64,000 bases of DNA from Excoecaria cochinchinensis (lineage: Eukaryota > Streptophyta > Magnoliopsida > Malpighiales > Euphorbiaceae). The position numbers and the translations under genes were made by a program. The notes beneath the pieces were generated by a model. It did no database searches. It was not told the origin of the DNA and saw only the letters and a program-made list of their open reading frames with translations. Shown here piece by piece: positions 11,089 to 22,276 of the stretch (positions are counted from its first letter, which is position 1; every line of letters begins with the position of its first letter). Location of the stretch: positions 11,214,501 through 11,278,500 of the forward strand of contig CANTUQ010000050.1 of NCBI GenBank assembly GCA_947683425.1, given 5' to 3'.

Positions 11089-13038
11089 TAAAATTAGAGG
11101 TGGCAAATTAGGCTCAGACCCAAAAAATCCACCCAACCCGCCCAAAAAAAGAAGACCCAAACCCAACCCAATTAAAAACTTACCCATTTAAGCCCGTATA
11201 AAATAAGCCTGTATAAAATAAGGCCCGTTTAGGTCTGCCCCCTAATGCCCAACGGGCCTCTCTCTTCCCCTTCCAGTCTCTGGCCCTCTATCTCTCTCGC
11301 TCTGTCACTCTCTCCAGTGCTTCCACTTTCGCCTCCTCTCTCATTCTTCACTGTATAATCATCGCCGCTGCCATCCTCGCCGCTTATCTCTTTCTTGTGC
11401 TCGCTGCCTCTCTCTCTTGCCCGATGACATGTAAGGGATTTTATTGTTCTGCCATTTTATTGTTCTGGGTTTATAATTTCATTATATGAGAACTTATAAC
11501 GTGGTTAGCTATTTTCATCAAAATTAGCTAAAGGCTTTACAACTAGAAGTATCCACACATGGGTCTTGCCTAAAAATATCCATATCTGCAATTGGAGCAA
11601 TGCTTTTAATTTGTTGACGCAATGCAATGGACACTGAAAGAATGAAAAGCATATTAGTAAGGCTGAGTATCCTTCCATATCTTTTGAGAAGTGAGTTTTA
11701 AGGAGATGTGAACTTGATTGAAACAATATCAGTTTTAAGTGAGTATCCTTCCATATCAGTTTCAGTCTTCTAAGTTGATTTGCCTGATAAGATTACCAGT
11801 CTTTGATATAAACAAAAATTATGATTTTAATCTTCAAGCAACATCATGTAGATTGTAGAGTCAAATATGACAACGAGTAGTTGATTCGCTTCCATTGATT
11901 ATTAGTTAGCAAGAATTGGATAGCTTATTGTCCCTTTATAATGGTGGAAATGATCTCAAATTGAAGAACATCTGGATGGGTTTGGTTTTGAAATTGTGGA
12001 GTTAAAGAGAAGCAATCTAATTTCAGAGCTTATCCAGCTGCAAATGTTTTACTCTAATGTATTTTGCTTTGTGCTTCCCTGCAATTTGTTGGCTTGTCTT
12101 GGTCTGATAAATTTATTTGATGACTGCAATTTGATGACTTTTAAGTTTTTGTTTATACATTATGTAACTCGGTCCTGAATTTAGTTAAAGAGGTGAAATA
12201 ATAACTCCGCTCTTCTGTTTATTTACGCCTTGGTTAGCTTAATATCTTTGATCTCGTTTATGGCCTGTTTTGTTTGGAGCATTCTTCATTATCTAGAAAT
12301 GCGGAGATTAAATAATAAATTTGATTAAATGGATCAAATCACATTTCGGCCCGTTTGGGCCTCAAACAGCCCATTTGTGCCACCCAATGCATTTGGGCCA
12401 AATTATTTTAAATTAGTCACTTTAATATCATTTTATTATATCGGAAATGATGTTTCATTAAAAATGGATTAAATTGGTCAAATCACATTTCGGCCCGTTT
12501 GGGTCTCAAGCAGCCCATTTGGGCCACCCAATCCATTTGGGCCAAATTACTTTACATTAGTCATTTTAATATCATTTTATTATATCGGAAATGATTTTCA
12601 TTAAAAATGGATCAAATGGGTCAAATCATATTTCGGCCCGTTTGGGCCTTAAGCAGCCCATTTGGGCCACTCAATCCATTTGGGCCAAATTATTTTAAAT
12701 TAGTCACTTTAATATCCCTTTATTATATAGAAAATTATTTTTTATTAAAAATGGATTAAAAATATCAAATTGCATCTCGACCCGTTTGGGTCTCAAGCGG
12801 TCCATTTGGGCCACTCAATCCGTGTGGATCAAAATCAGTCCGTTTGGACCACCCGACTCATTTGCGTATTATTATAAATTTTTTGTATATTCAAAGAGTT
12901 TTTAGCCCATGGGATGACCCAATCAGCCCAACCCATTTGGATATTTGGCCTATTTGTGACCCATGCTTTTTGGCCCATTTGTGACCCGCCCATTAATGAC
13001 CCAACCCCAACCCGCCCAACTTGCCACCTCTAAAATTT
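11089..13038. mobile_element. 1.9 kb non-autonomous hAT-like element
   Basis: The ends GAGGTGGCAA (11097) and TTGCCACCTC (to 13030) are exact inverted repeats. They are flanked by TAAAATTA and TAAAATTT, an 8-bp target duplication with one mismatch. Both subterminal regions are rich in GGCCC/GGGCC and ACCCGCCCAA words. The centre (about 11230-12300) is less repetitive and starts with a CT-rich, leader-like stretch; it has only short ORFs with no recognisable transposase. At 1.9 kb it is larger than typical MITEs and carries an internal tandem array. Confidence 0.75.
12327..12850. repeat. Four tandem copies of a 144-bp unit inside the hAT-like element
   Basis: The marker CGGCCCGTTTGGG recurs at 12347, 12491 and 12634 and, as CGACCCGTTTGGG, at 12778, giving spacings of 144, 143 and 144. 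Each unit also holds GGGCCAAATTA and ATTATATCGGAAATGAT. The copies diverge progressively toward the right end. No coding function. Confidence 0.85.
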
Positions 13039-13076
13039 AAAATATTAGATCTCTTATTGAGGTAGAAATGAAAATG

Positions 13077-13078
<2 letters not shown>

Positions 13079-13134
<56 letters not shown>
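13079..13134. repeat. (AT)n microsatellite
   Basis: Uninterrupted AT dinucleotides of roughly 55 bases, shortly beyond the right end of the hAT-like element. Confidence 0.9.
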
Positions 13135-13139
<5 letters not shown>

Positions 13140-14086
13140 AAATAATGTGAATTAAAAATCGACTATACAATAAACTTTTATTCGTTATCAGTTTGAGAAT
13201 TTAATAAATAATGTAACGAGAACATTAATTAATGACATGTCTTGCTTTCTTAGCAATTTACGATATTGGATTACATATAATTTTGCTGCACTGTTTTTGT
13301 TTTGAAAAATAATAATTTTCGAATGGTATTATCTTTGATATTTTAAGCCAATCCAATTTAAAAATTTATATTTTTTCCATTCAATTTTAATGACGTATCT
13401 TCCTTATCACAATTTGATACACACTTTTTTTTCACTTGTTTTAATTACATTTTTTTATTTTACCTTTATATATACAATAAAAATAATTAATAAATAATAA
13501 AATAATAATAAATAATTGCTAAAATGATATTTTAATAAATTATAGTGAATATTTTATAAAACTAATTTTAATTAATGATTTATTTGATACATGCAAAAAC
13601 TTTAAAATTGCCATGTTGAATATAACGAGTAACTTAATAATGAGTTAAAAATTGTCATGTTGAATATAACAAGTCTACAATTTATTTATTAAATTAACTT
13701 ATACTTAATAAAATAAAACCATTTAAAATAATTAAAATGAAAAAATATACATAAATTTTTCATATTATGTTCTTAATAAATACTAAACAAAATTACACTA
13801 AAAAAATATACATTAAAAATAAATATAACATAAATTCTTATTAATAATATATTAAATGTACTTCAATTTAAAAAAAAAACATACATGTACATAAATATAT
13901 CTATATTGTATATGTAGGTTTAGGTTATATATATATATAAGCAAAACGGTAAGTTTAACAAAATTCGGTTGGTTCGGTTTTACAATCATAAAAATCGAAA
14001 TACTCGAAATTTAACTTCGATTCAGAACCGAAAAAACCTAATCAAATGGATCAAAATTCATTCGGTTCGATTTTGCACAATCCTAC
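13135..14086. other. Gene-free AT-rich DNA with a remnant of CGGTT-rich repeat
   Basis: Mostly A/T runs. Near 13955-14075 there are TTCGGTTGGTTCGGTTTTAC and ACCGAAAAAACC words, typical of decayed plant MITEs. No gene seen. Confidence 0.4.
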
Positions 14087-14906
14087 GTTTGGCATTATTT
14101 TTGAAAAAATAAAAAACTGATTATTGGATAAAAAACTGATTATAAGATAAAAACATATGTTTGATAAATGCTAATTTTAGAAAAATCAATTTTATGAAAA
14201 GTAAAAAAACTTCTATTAAAAAAAGTTAAAAATTGAATTTTTTCAGAAAAACTGAATTTCAACTTTTAATGGTAGCTGATTTTGTATTTATTTTAGATAA
14301 AAATATCTCTCATTTTATTTTATAATTACAATTATACTTCATATAATTGATAAAGCAGAGAAAGTCTTTATCTGTAGGAGAGAAGGCGATCCGATCGGAT
14401 GAGAGAAACCTGCAATAAGAGGAGCCCGGTCGGACCAGGTTTTAACACTCCGAATCTTAAGTTAGTAGCTTAGAGAGAAAAAGTATTTTAGAGATAGAAA
14501 GTATTGGATTCAGTACCTGGATCCAAGACTTTTTTTATCATACAAAATAATATATATAATTAATTATGAAAACAATATGTATATTTTTAATTTTTTATGT
14601 TATATTTATTTTTATTTAATTATATATGAAAATATATTATTTTAATAATTTAGCGAAATAAAAAAAATACAAATAAGTGAAAATAATTATTATTTTTAGT
14701 GAGATTTTGAATGTAATATATTAAAATTTATATATATCATTTTTTATCTTTTTTATTTTAAAAAATTCTTTTAATATATAGTATCATTTATCAAATGGTT
14801 AATAATTATTTTTAAATTTTATTTATCAAATAATTACATAATTTTTTAAATATACCTTTTTAAAATACATCCTTTATTTGGTTTCATAAACTTTTCCAAA
14901 CTAACC
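14087..14906. mobile_element. MITE of the GGGGGTGTTTGGCA family, copy 2, split by an insertion
   Basis: The left part (from ACGTTTGGCATTATTTTTG) and the right part (TTGAATGTAATATATTAAAA and on to CCAAACTAACCCT at about 14894-14906) are collinear with the element beginning at 5433. Comparison of the two copies shows about 330 extra bases here, between roughly 14325 and 14655. Confidence 0.6.
14325..14655 (-). repeat. LTR-derived fragment inserted in a MITE
   Basis: The core at 14363-14530 (TCTTTATCTGTAGGAGAG, CCGATCGGATGAGA, AAGTTAGTAGCTTAGAGAGA) matches 43349-43510 closely. At the second site a TATA-like ATATAAATAGC on the minus strand suggests this is the R/U5 part of an LTR. No internal retrotransposon sequence accompanies it here. 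Confidence 0.55.
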
Positions 14907-16500
14907 CTAAATTTAGTTAAAACCTTAAATAAAACCTTAGCTATCGGCGACAAATCACCTTATAAATGGAAATGATTAAGGCGAGATGGTAAAGGAGGAT
15001 TACATTTGAATTTGTGGATCCCACCTTCTAATAATAATAATAATAATTATTAATATTATTATTTAATTTTTTGTGGAAGGGACCTTCCAATTATTTTAGT
15101 ATCTTTCTTTTGTTGTCATCTTTACAGGCATGCATTATAGGCATAGGATTTGCGTAGTGGCCATTTATTGAGAATTTATACTTAGTTGACCCACTTTCAT
15201 TATTCTTCCATGTGTTCACAATCTTCCCCCTTGATTGGGGCCATTCATGTTATTAATAAAGATAAAATTAATAAAGTTTGCCACGGTTTCCCACTTTAAA
15301 TTAATTAATTTATTGATTTTAAAAAATTAAATCTGATATCGAGAAAAATCGGAGAAAAAAATCAAGTAAAATCTACGACAATTAGCGGCTTACCCTCTCA
15401 ATTCTACGAAAAGAGTCAAAAGACTGAATGCTTCCAATTCATAAATTTATCTAAATTTGATTTATAAATTTTTTATGAGCTAGTCCAATCATAAAGTGAC
15501 ACACATAAATATTAATTTTTATTTTAATTTTCAATCAATTTATTTAATGTGATACTTTTATATTTAAATTGATCCATAAAAACTCGTAAACTCAATCTTT
15601 AGATTGCATTTTTATTTAAAATATCAAAATATGAATAAAGTGTGAGAAATTACACACATCGATGGGTATGTGTGATGTGGGGGCATGCAACATCTATAGC
15701 ATATTTCTTAATCATGAGTTGCTTAGTTTGACAATTTTAGTCAACATGTGGCATAACTTTTTAAGTTCGGTGCATCTTAAATCATAAAAAAAAAAAAAAA
15801 AAATGGGAATATATATATATATGGTTTTCTTATGGAAAAAAAAAAAAACGACTTTTCATTTTTTGTTATGGTTAAATTTCTTAAAATAAATACCGTAACG
15901 ATCTAAATTAGCCAAAAACATATAGTATCAATTTTAACCGATATTAATCATTGTATGTGTGGCCAAGGGTAAATCTATGTACAAGTGAAAGGAGACAATT
16001 GCCCCCCTTTTTTTTTAAATTAACTTTTTACCTCTAAATTTTTTATAAATTTCAAAATTATTCTTTTAATTTTAAGTATTTACCTCTTTTAATATTGATT
16101 TTAACTAAATTTATCTATTTAATATTAATTTCATCTAAAATTGTCCTATTTTAAAATCTTAGATCTGCCCATGTGTCCGAAATGTGCTATCACTCATCCT
16201 TTGGTAATGATGGAAGGTGTGAGATTTACAATTACTACATTATGCAAACCATCTTTATTCAAGCTTTTTGTTTTTGTGGCATCTCAATCTCAACTACAAT
16301 TTATGATTCCAAATGTTGGCTGAGCATGTTTTGTAGAGGGGCCCATCACACTATAAAAGATGCCAATCTTTAGCTTAAAAATAGGTTCAAAAATGAAAAA
16401 GAAAAAGTACCACAAAAAATTTATATTATATTCATTTTTTTTCAAAAAAAATAATATTTAATTACAATTCTAAATATCATTAAAAATTTTACTAAATCAA
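14907..16500. other. Gene-free AT-rich intergenic DNA
   Basis: Trinucleotide (AAT)n near 15030, poly-A tracts near 15787 and 15836, no credible gene. Short ORFs near 16141-16373 show no family features. Confidence 0.45.
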
Positions 16501-16510
16501 CTCTTCATCA

Positions 16511-16684
16511 CACGTGACATGCTATATAGTACCAAGTTAGCATGTCCTGCGCACGTGGCATACCACGTTAGCTGACACGTGTACTTGACATATGGAGTTG
16601 GTTGCCACGTGACAGCTGATGTGGACAAAATGCCATGTGGCATGCTGAGTTGGCAGCACGTGTACTGCCACGTGAGTAATTCAT
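16511..16684. promoter_or_regulatory. Cluster of six G-boxes (CACGTG)
   Basis: CACGTG occurs at 16511, 16552, 16576, 16616, 16667 and 16679, interspersed with near-palindromic words such as GCCATGTGGCATGC and AGCTGACACGTG. bZIP and bHLH factors bind this core. There is no adjacent gene start within 1 kb, so the cluster may belong to a repeat rather than a host promoter. An alternating TG/TA tract follows at 16753-16810. Confidence 0.6.
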
Positions 16685-16748
16685 ACTGATTGGATATGCC
16701 ATATAAATTTTCCGGCAAATTCCTCACAAAAAGTCGATCAAAGTGATT

Positions 16749-16779
<31 letters not shown>

Positions 16780-17130
16780 GTATATATATATATATGTATA
16801 CATATATATGCTGCGTTCAATGATTTTTATGAATTTTTTTTATTAATTTTACGTAATTTGAAATATATTTTAGTGACCATCTGTGAAATTAATCCCTAAT
16901 TATATAATTTACATCCTAAGTATACTCAATTTCCAATTTCACATAACTCTATAGACATGAGGATGAAGCTATCCGCCCAAGAACAAGTAACGACTACAGA
17001 GCCCAAAATTTGGACTTCAAGCCCAATCAATAATAAAAGAAGGATGAAACCCCATTGAAACCAGAATGAGCTATATTTGAGTAACATAGAAAAAGAGGCC
17101 GATACCATGCAAACATGAATACGAATGAAC

Positions 17131-17413
17131 ATGGTTCGATTTTAACCAAAATTTAAACCGAACCAATTTGATTAGTTCAATTTAATTATTTGAGTAACTT
17201 GTTTGATTTTGACTGGTAAAAATATAAGAATTTCAATGATATGTTTCGGTTAATAAAAGAAAATTGATATTTTTAGACAAATTTCCAAATTGTTAACCTG
17301 TTCAATTTCGGTTATCCTGTTCAGTTAGTATTAAAATTCATTTGGATTTCAAATTATAATTGATACTAAAATTCAATTTACGGTTATAATAAAAATAATA
17401 AATCGAACCATTA
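17131..17413. mobile_element. Small MITE-like element
   Basis: Bounded by inverted ATGGTTCGATTT (17131) and AAATCGAACCAT (about 17400-17411), with CCGAACCAATTTGATT-type interior. About 280 bp, no coding potential; the target duplication was not resolved. Confidence 0.4.
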
Positions 17414-18180
17414 TCATCCCCGCAGCTAAGGTTACATACAAGTGTTTGTTTTTCACATTTGAACCATTATGGTAAAAAAATCTTCAATCAACGTTAAAAT
17501 CACTCACCTCTACCTAGAATCCTGTCTAAGCATCTAGCGTATACGGATGCCAAAATGCAAAGCCACGTATTAAAGGGGAACATGTTATTGCTACTTGTGC
17601 ACTATTTAGTACGTCTTTATATAATTCTCAGCACAGGAGATCTGTGTAGTAACACAAGAAAAATCTTATCTTTTGCACAGACCTTAACATTAATTTGTTA
17701 AGGCGAATCACAAAGCAACCAAAGGAAACTGCAATAATCAAGGAGGAACATGTACACAAACGTGCCCTATATGCATTAGGTCATGAGATCCAGCCAACTC
17801 TTCACCTGCCTGACTGTACATCAACCTCACCCAAAGCAGGCGTTTCCTCTTATCAATTCTCACGAAAGTAACCAATATGGCTTTTAGTTGATCTGAACTG
17901 AACTGCAACTAAAAAGAAAATGGTAAGTTTTTGTATCGTTCACAAAGTCAAATTCCTGCTTAATTTGCAAAACCAAGTACATGAATGAAAGAGAACCCAT
18001 CAACATACCAACTTTAACATGTTAATCTTTAAAAGTAAACTAAGGATATTATTACATAAAAAAAGCAAACACCTAGGAGAAAAATAGAAACAAAGCACAT
18101 CTAATAGCTTATTTTTGCTTTGATCTTGTAAGCTCAAACTGCTTCATATAATGCTAACACAGTTGCCTCTTCCCCTTCAT

Positions 18181-18957
18181 TTACCGCTTTCTGTTGTGCC
18201 TCCTCTTCCTCCTGCTGCTCCGCTCATCAGAATCAGATTCAGAACCCGAGTCGGAGTCAGAGGAATCAGAAGTTGAACTGTATCTCCTACGATTTCCTCT
18301 CCTCTTCTGCTTCTTCTTCCTCCTTCGCCGCCTCCTCTCTTCTTCTGAATCAGATGATGAGCTGTAATCTGAACTGTCTTCCTCTGAAGAAGATTCTGTT
18401 TCAGTCACAGATGATGACTCACTATCAGTCTCAAAAACCGAAGCCTCACTATCAGTGCCAGAATCAGAATGTGATCTATGCTTTCTCTTGCTTTTCTTAG
18501 ATGATTTGCCCTTCTCCTCTTTATCATCCGGATTATCCAAATCATACGAGATCGAACAATTCATCCTCAATTTAGGGTTCTTAAGCTGCTGTGTCCTTGA
18601 GGGTCGTGCCATGTAAACCCTCTCATTCTTGCACTCAAAAGTCCAGTGTCCAGCTTGAAAACATTTCTGACACTGGGCAGAGCCACCGGCAGTGGTCATT
18701 GTAGTCTTAAGGTCTTTTCTTTCACCCAATCTTACTTGTTTCTCTGTACTCATCAAGTACATCTGCCGCTTAGCTTCTCTCTTTTCTTGCCATCTGCTAG
18801 GCCCTTCTTCCTTTTGTCCATATGCATTGACATTACGAGCAGCTGCAGCAGCAGCCCTCTCAGCCTGAGCACGACTAAGACCCTTTGCAGCACTCAATGC
18901 TGCAGCCTTGATCCTATCAGCTGCAGCCTGAGATTTCTCTTCCTTTTTACTTGACAT
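18181..18957 (-). CDS. ZCCHC10-like CCHC zinc-knuckle protein with SR-like tail
   Basis: A single coding exon of 258 residues. The N-terminus is Ala/Lys/Arg-rich and probably helical (residues 10-50). A zinc knuckle [14 protein letters not shown] (C96, C99, H104, C109) follows, then [19 protein letters not shown], the arrangement seen in the ZCCHC10 family. The C-terminal half is a long acidic/Ser tract (about 145-205) that changes to Arg/Lys-rich runs and SDSD repeats, resembling nuclear RNA-processing proteins. The 5' UTR is split: a donor at about 19846 (CCT|GTAAGT) and an acceptor shortly before the ATG leave an intron of nearly 0.9 kb. Two telo-box words AAACCCTAA (19687 and 19742) lie near the start of that intron; such boxes are common in promoters and first introns of ribosome and RNA-biogenesis genes. 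Exact function is not established here. Confidence 0.85.
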   Translation of the reverse strand: MSSKKEEKSQAAADRIKAAALSAAKGLSRAQAERAAAAAARNVNAYGQKEEGPSRWQEKREAKRQMYLMSTEKQVRLGERKDLKTTMTTAGGSAQCQKCFQAGHWTFECKNERVYMARPSRTQQLKNPKLRMNCSISYDLDNPDDKEEKGKSSKKSKRKHRSHSDSGTDSEASVFETDSESSSVTETESSSEEDSSDYSSSSDSEEERRRRRRKKKQKRRGNRRRYSSTSDSSDSDSGSESDSDERSSRRKRRHNRKR

Positions 18958-19686
18958 GATTCAAACCCCTAATCTCTACAATCTACAACTCTAATTCAAC
19001 TACAATCCTGAAACACCCTGCATTCAAAAAGATGCATTGCCCAGTTAATGATTCGCCAATAAGTTTAATATTTCACCAAAACTGAGAAACTTTCTTTATT
19101 ACAAACCCAAAAAATTAAAGATTACAAAAGATTAGAGGCCAATTAAATTGTCTACCATTGCTTACTAGCCTGTTAATTAAACCTATATTTTTAGACAAAA
19201 ATTAATACTTTTTGAACAATAGTACTATTCATTTATATGAGTATACGCAAAGATACAATACATTCAGTAGTCTTAGTTTTGAAGCCCTAGAAAAGATACA
19301 ATTATGATTCGATTCAACCAACCAAGTTTTGAACCTCTAGTCTTTTGTGCTTTCTCATAGACTAAAATCTACCAATCGAGTGGTATTGCGATTATAAAAC
19401 TCCATAAGATTTGCCAACCAAGCCCTGCACTCCCCTGCCCTTTTCAGAATTAGAATCATATAAAAGTCTCTAATTTCAGAATTAGAATCAAACCCAAGTG
19501 GCCATACGAAATAATACAACTCAAGCTTAAGCGAAAATCATCAATTACGAATCCAAAAACCAAATATCAAGATACTGTCTTAATTATGAATCCAAAAACC
19601 AAAATTTAAAATTGTTCTCTGATTAAGCTTTGAGACCTGCAATTGTCTCCGCAACAAAACTCACCAACTCAAAATCGGGAGGTGAA

Positions 19687-19750
19687 AAACCCTAACATAA
19701 TTATCTAACCGATCAGAAAAAATAACAAAAGCAAGCAAATAAAACCCTAA
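19687..19750. promoter_or_regulatory. Two telo-box motifs in the 5' UTR intron of the zinc-knuckle gene
   Basis: AAACCCTAA at 19687-19695 and 19742-19750, about 100-160 bases inside the first intron from its donor. Telo-boxes bind TRB-type factors and typically accompany translation and RNA-processing genes. The motif is seen; the role is inferred. Confidence 0.45.
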
Positions 19751-19959
19751 CTATCAGAAACGTTTCGCGAAAAATTCAAAAAACTAGATTCAAAATATCC
19801 AACAAAACCAAATTGACAAAAAATTGGAAAAGAGTGAGAAACTTACAGGTTGTTGGCGAGTGTATTACACGTAATATCGGCGGTAGAGCAGATCGGAGCG
19901 TGGTGGCTGCACCTGAAGACAAAGCAAAGACAGGAGGCCACCGGTTCGGGTATTTCGCA

Positions 19960-21300
19960 CCTATTTATGGTATTATCTAACGGCTGATATTGACAACCCT
20001 CAAAGTATGAATTAAAAGTAAAACTCTCGTCGAGACAGGATATAAGTGAATGTATATCACTATATGCATATTAATCACAGTATTTTTATTTTTAGCTTAA
20101 TATATATGGATATATCTCCACTTAATTTTATAATTTATTTAAACACTTAAATTTTAATAATAATTTATTAAATATTCATACTTATTAATTTTATAAATAA
20201 TAAATATAAAATTAATACTATTTTAAAAAATTGAATCATGTGTACTCAACTGCACTGATTAGTATCCGAATCAATATAATGAAAACGTATGTTCCACATG
20301 CACAATAAAATTGATAAAAATTGAATTTTTTATATTTTGATAGATTTTTGTTATTGATTTTTATATTGTATGGTACCAATTAGAGTACTTGAAAATCACA
20401 CACTTTAATTTTTAAATTCAATGTTAATTTATATTAGTTATTTGTAAAATTGACAAGTGCATGTGCAAATTAATTAAAATATAACTTGTTGCATAATAAA
20501 TATAATAATACAATCAAATAAAATGGAACCAAGCAATGATCTATATATTTTGTCCACACATGCCCTCTATTAGTAAAAAGTCTAAAATATATTCCATTCT
20601 TTGACATTTAATTGTCCATCTTTATATTTTGGTATATTAATAAATAAGTATTCACATTTCAAAAATTTGGTATATTTAAATGTGAATTTTCAAATATGTC
20701 CAATATTAGTTCAATTTTCAAAATACAATTAATAATTAATTTTTTTTAAAAATATAAATTAATAAAAATATAGATTAATAAATAAGTTTTTATACAAAAA
20801 AAAGTGGACATTTATATGTGCACGGAGGGAGTACCTCTCAAAAATTCCAATTTAGGTTTCATTATGGAATAAGGTTTTCAAGTTTATTTTGCTATTCAAA
20901 TAAAATAAAGATAAATGTGTTTTTAACTCTTAATTTATTCCAAATTAATGTGATTATGTAATTTATTTGCACAATTAAATTACATAATTTTAGTTATAGA
21001 ATACTAAAAATGGAAATTCAATCTCAAATGAAATATAGTATTGATTGATTTGTGGGATTCATCCAATATTAATTTATTTATATATGAATTCTATATTTTG
21101 CAATTTAAAAAAATATATCTCTTTACTTCTTGAGTTGGAAACTTTTTAAGAGTCTTATCTGTACTTTCTTCTCTTGTCCACTAATTAATGGATATTTGCT
21201 ATTATTTAGTTATATTTTAATGCATAAATCTCAATTCTATTTTTAAATTATAATTTAGTCATATTAATCTATTTATGTATATTTATAGTTAAAAAAAACC
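19960..21300. other. Intergenic AT-rich DNA with a partial Stowaway-like MITE
   Basis: No gene. At 20800-20834 the sequence GTGCACGGAGGGAGTA has the CTCCCTCCGT-type end of Stowaway elements next to TA. The opposite end, around 20565, is degenerate (GCCCTCTATTAGTA). Confidence 0.4.
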
Positions 21301-21371
21301 TTTTATAATTTGTCCAACAAAAAAACATTTGTCCAAAAAAAAACATTTGTTGAGACAAAGATATATGAGAT

Positions 21372-21677
21372 ATGGCTTCCTGCACTCAACTTTTTCTCAT
21401 TTTCTTGATTTTTTCAGGTAATTTTTATTTTCAATTTTATAAATTAATTACATAATAAATTAGTGCAATACTTATATATGTATTCAATTGGGATGCAGCT
21501 TCATTCATGGTGATTGAAGGAGGAGTTTGTGAAGATATAATAAGTGTGCCAAATGGTTGTGCTGCTGATTGTGAACCAAAATGCTCTCAAAAGCATGGAC
21601 ATGTCAATTCCCTTGCCAGATGCTATCCTGTTTGCCCTTCCTTACTGAATGAATGCCATTGTTTTTGGATTTGTTAA
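21372..21677 (+). CDS. Secreted cysteine-rich peptide (defensin-like)
   Basis: Two exons, 21372-21417 and 21499-21677, with GT..AG borders and a phase-1 intron, encode 74 residues. The first 22-24 residues are a signal peptide (MASCTQLFLIFLIFSASFMV). The mature part has nine cysteines at 26, 36, 40, 44, 57, 61, 68, 70 and 74, including C-x3-C pairs and a C-x-C near the end (ECHCFWIC). The C-x3-C..C-x-C pattern is that of cysteine-stabilised alpha-beta peptides, and an intron inside the signal-peptide coding region is typical of plant defensin-like genes. The odd cysteine number suggests one is unpaired or the peptide dimerises. It is surrounded by AT-rich non-coding DNA and is short enough to be missed in both exons. 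Likely apoplastic defence or signalling role; the subfamily is not recognised. Confidence 0.75.
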
Positions 21678-22276
21678 TTAATTAATTAATTAACAGTTAA
21701 TCCATGCATATCATTATCTCGTTGGATGATCAAAATAATTAATATATATTAGTCATTCGATCGAACGATGTGTAATCCTTAATGCACCCACACATTGCTT
21801 ACCGAATTCTCCCCTGAATATTACCTCCACCTTAATGATAATTTCTTTGACAAAATTCAACATTATATTTCTATATATATTATAGATGCAAATGTTTGAT
21901 AGTAATATTTATTTTGTCAGTAAATCCCTTGTAATTCAAATAATTAATAATTTAAATAATTTTTCGATATATTAGGATTTAAATCACATCTGCTCCAACC
22001 CAATAATGTAATTACCAATATATATATATATATATATTCAATTTCTCCTACCTATATCCATTTATGCAAAGGATACTATGAAAAATATGAACTTTTTTTT
22101 TTTCTCGAATGCATAATAAAGTTTTATTCATAACTACGCATAAAGTACATGATATGTAAAGTACACCAGATGTACGCGAAACTTTTGTCCAACTAATATC
22201 TCATAAATTCTAATTTATCAAAAATCACACAAAAGAGAAGAAAAATTAGGCATATATAGAGATAGTAAAAAGAAAG
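21678..22276. other. Intergenic region between convergent genes
   Basis: 3' flank of the cysteine-rich peptide gene and of the minus-strand phosphatase gene, with an (AT)n run near 22020. Nothing else recognised. Confidence 0.4.

Noticed and set aside
18273..18954. Plus-strand ORFs over the zinc-knuckle gene
   Set aside because: Antisense shadows of the Ser/Asp/Arg-rich coding region.
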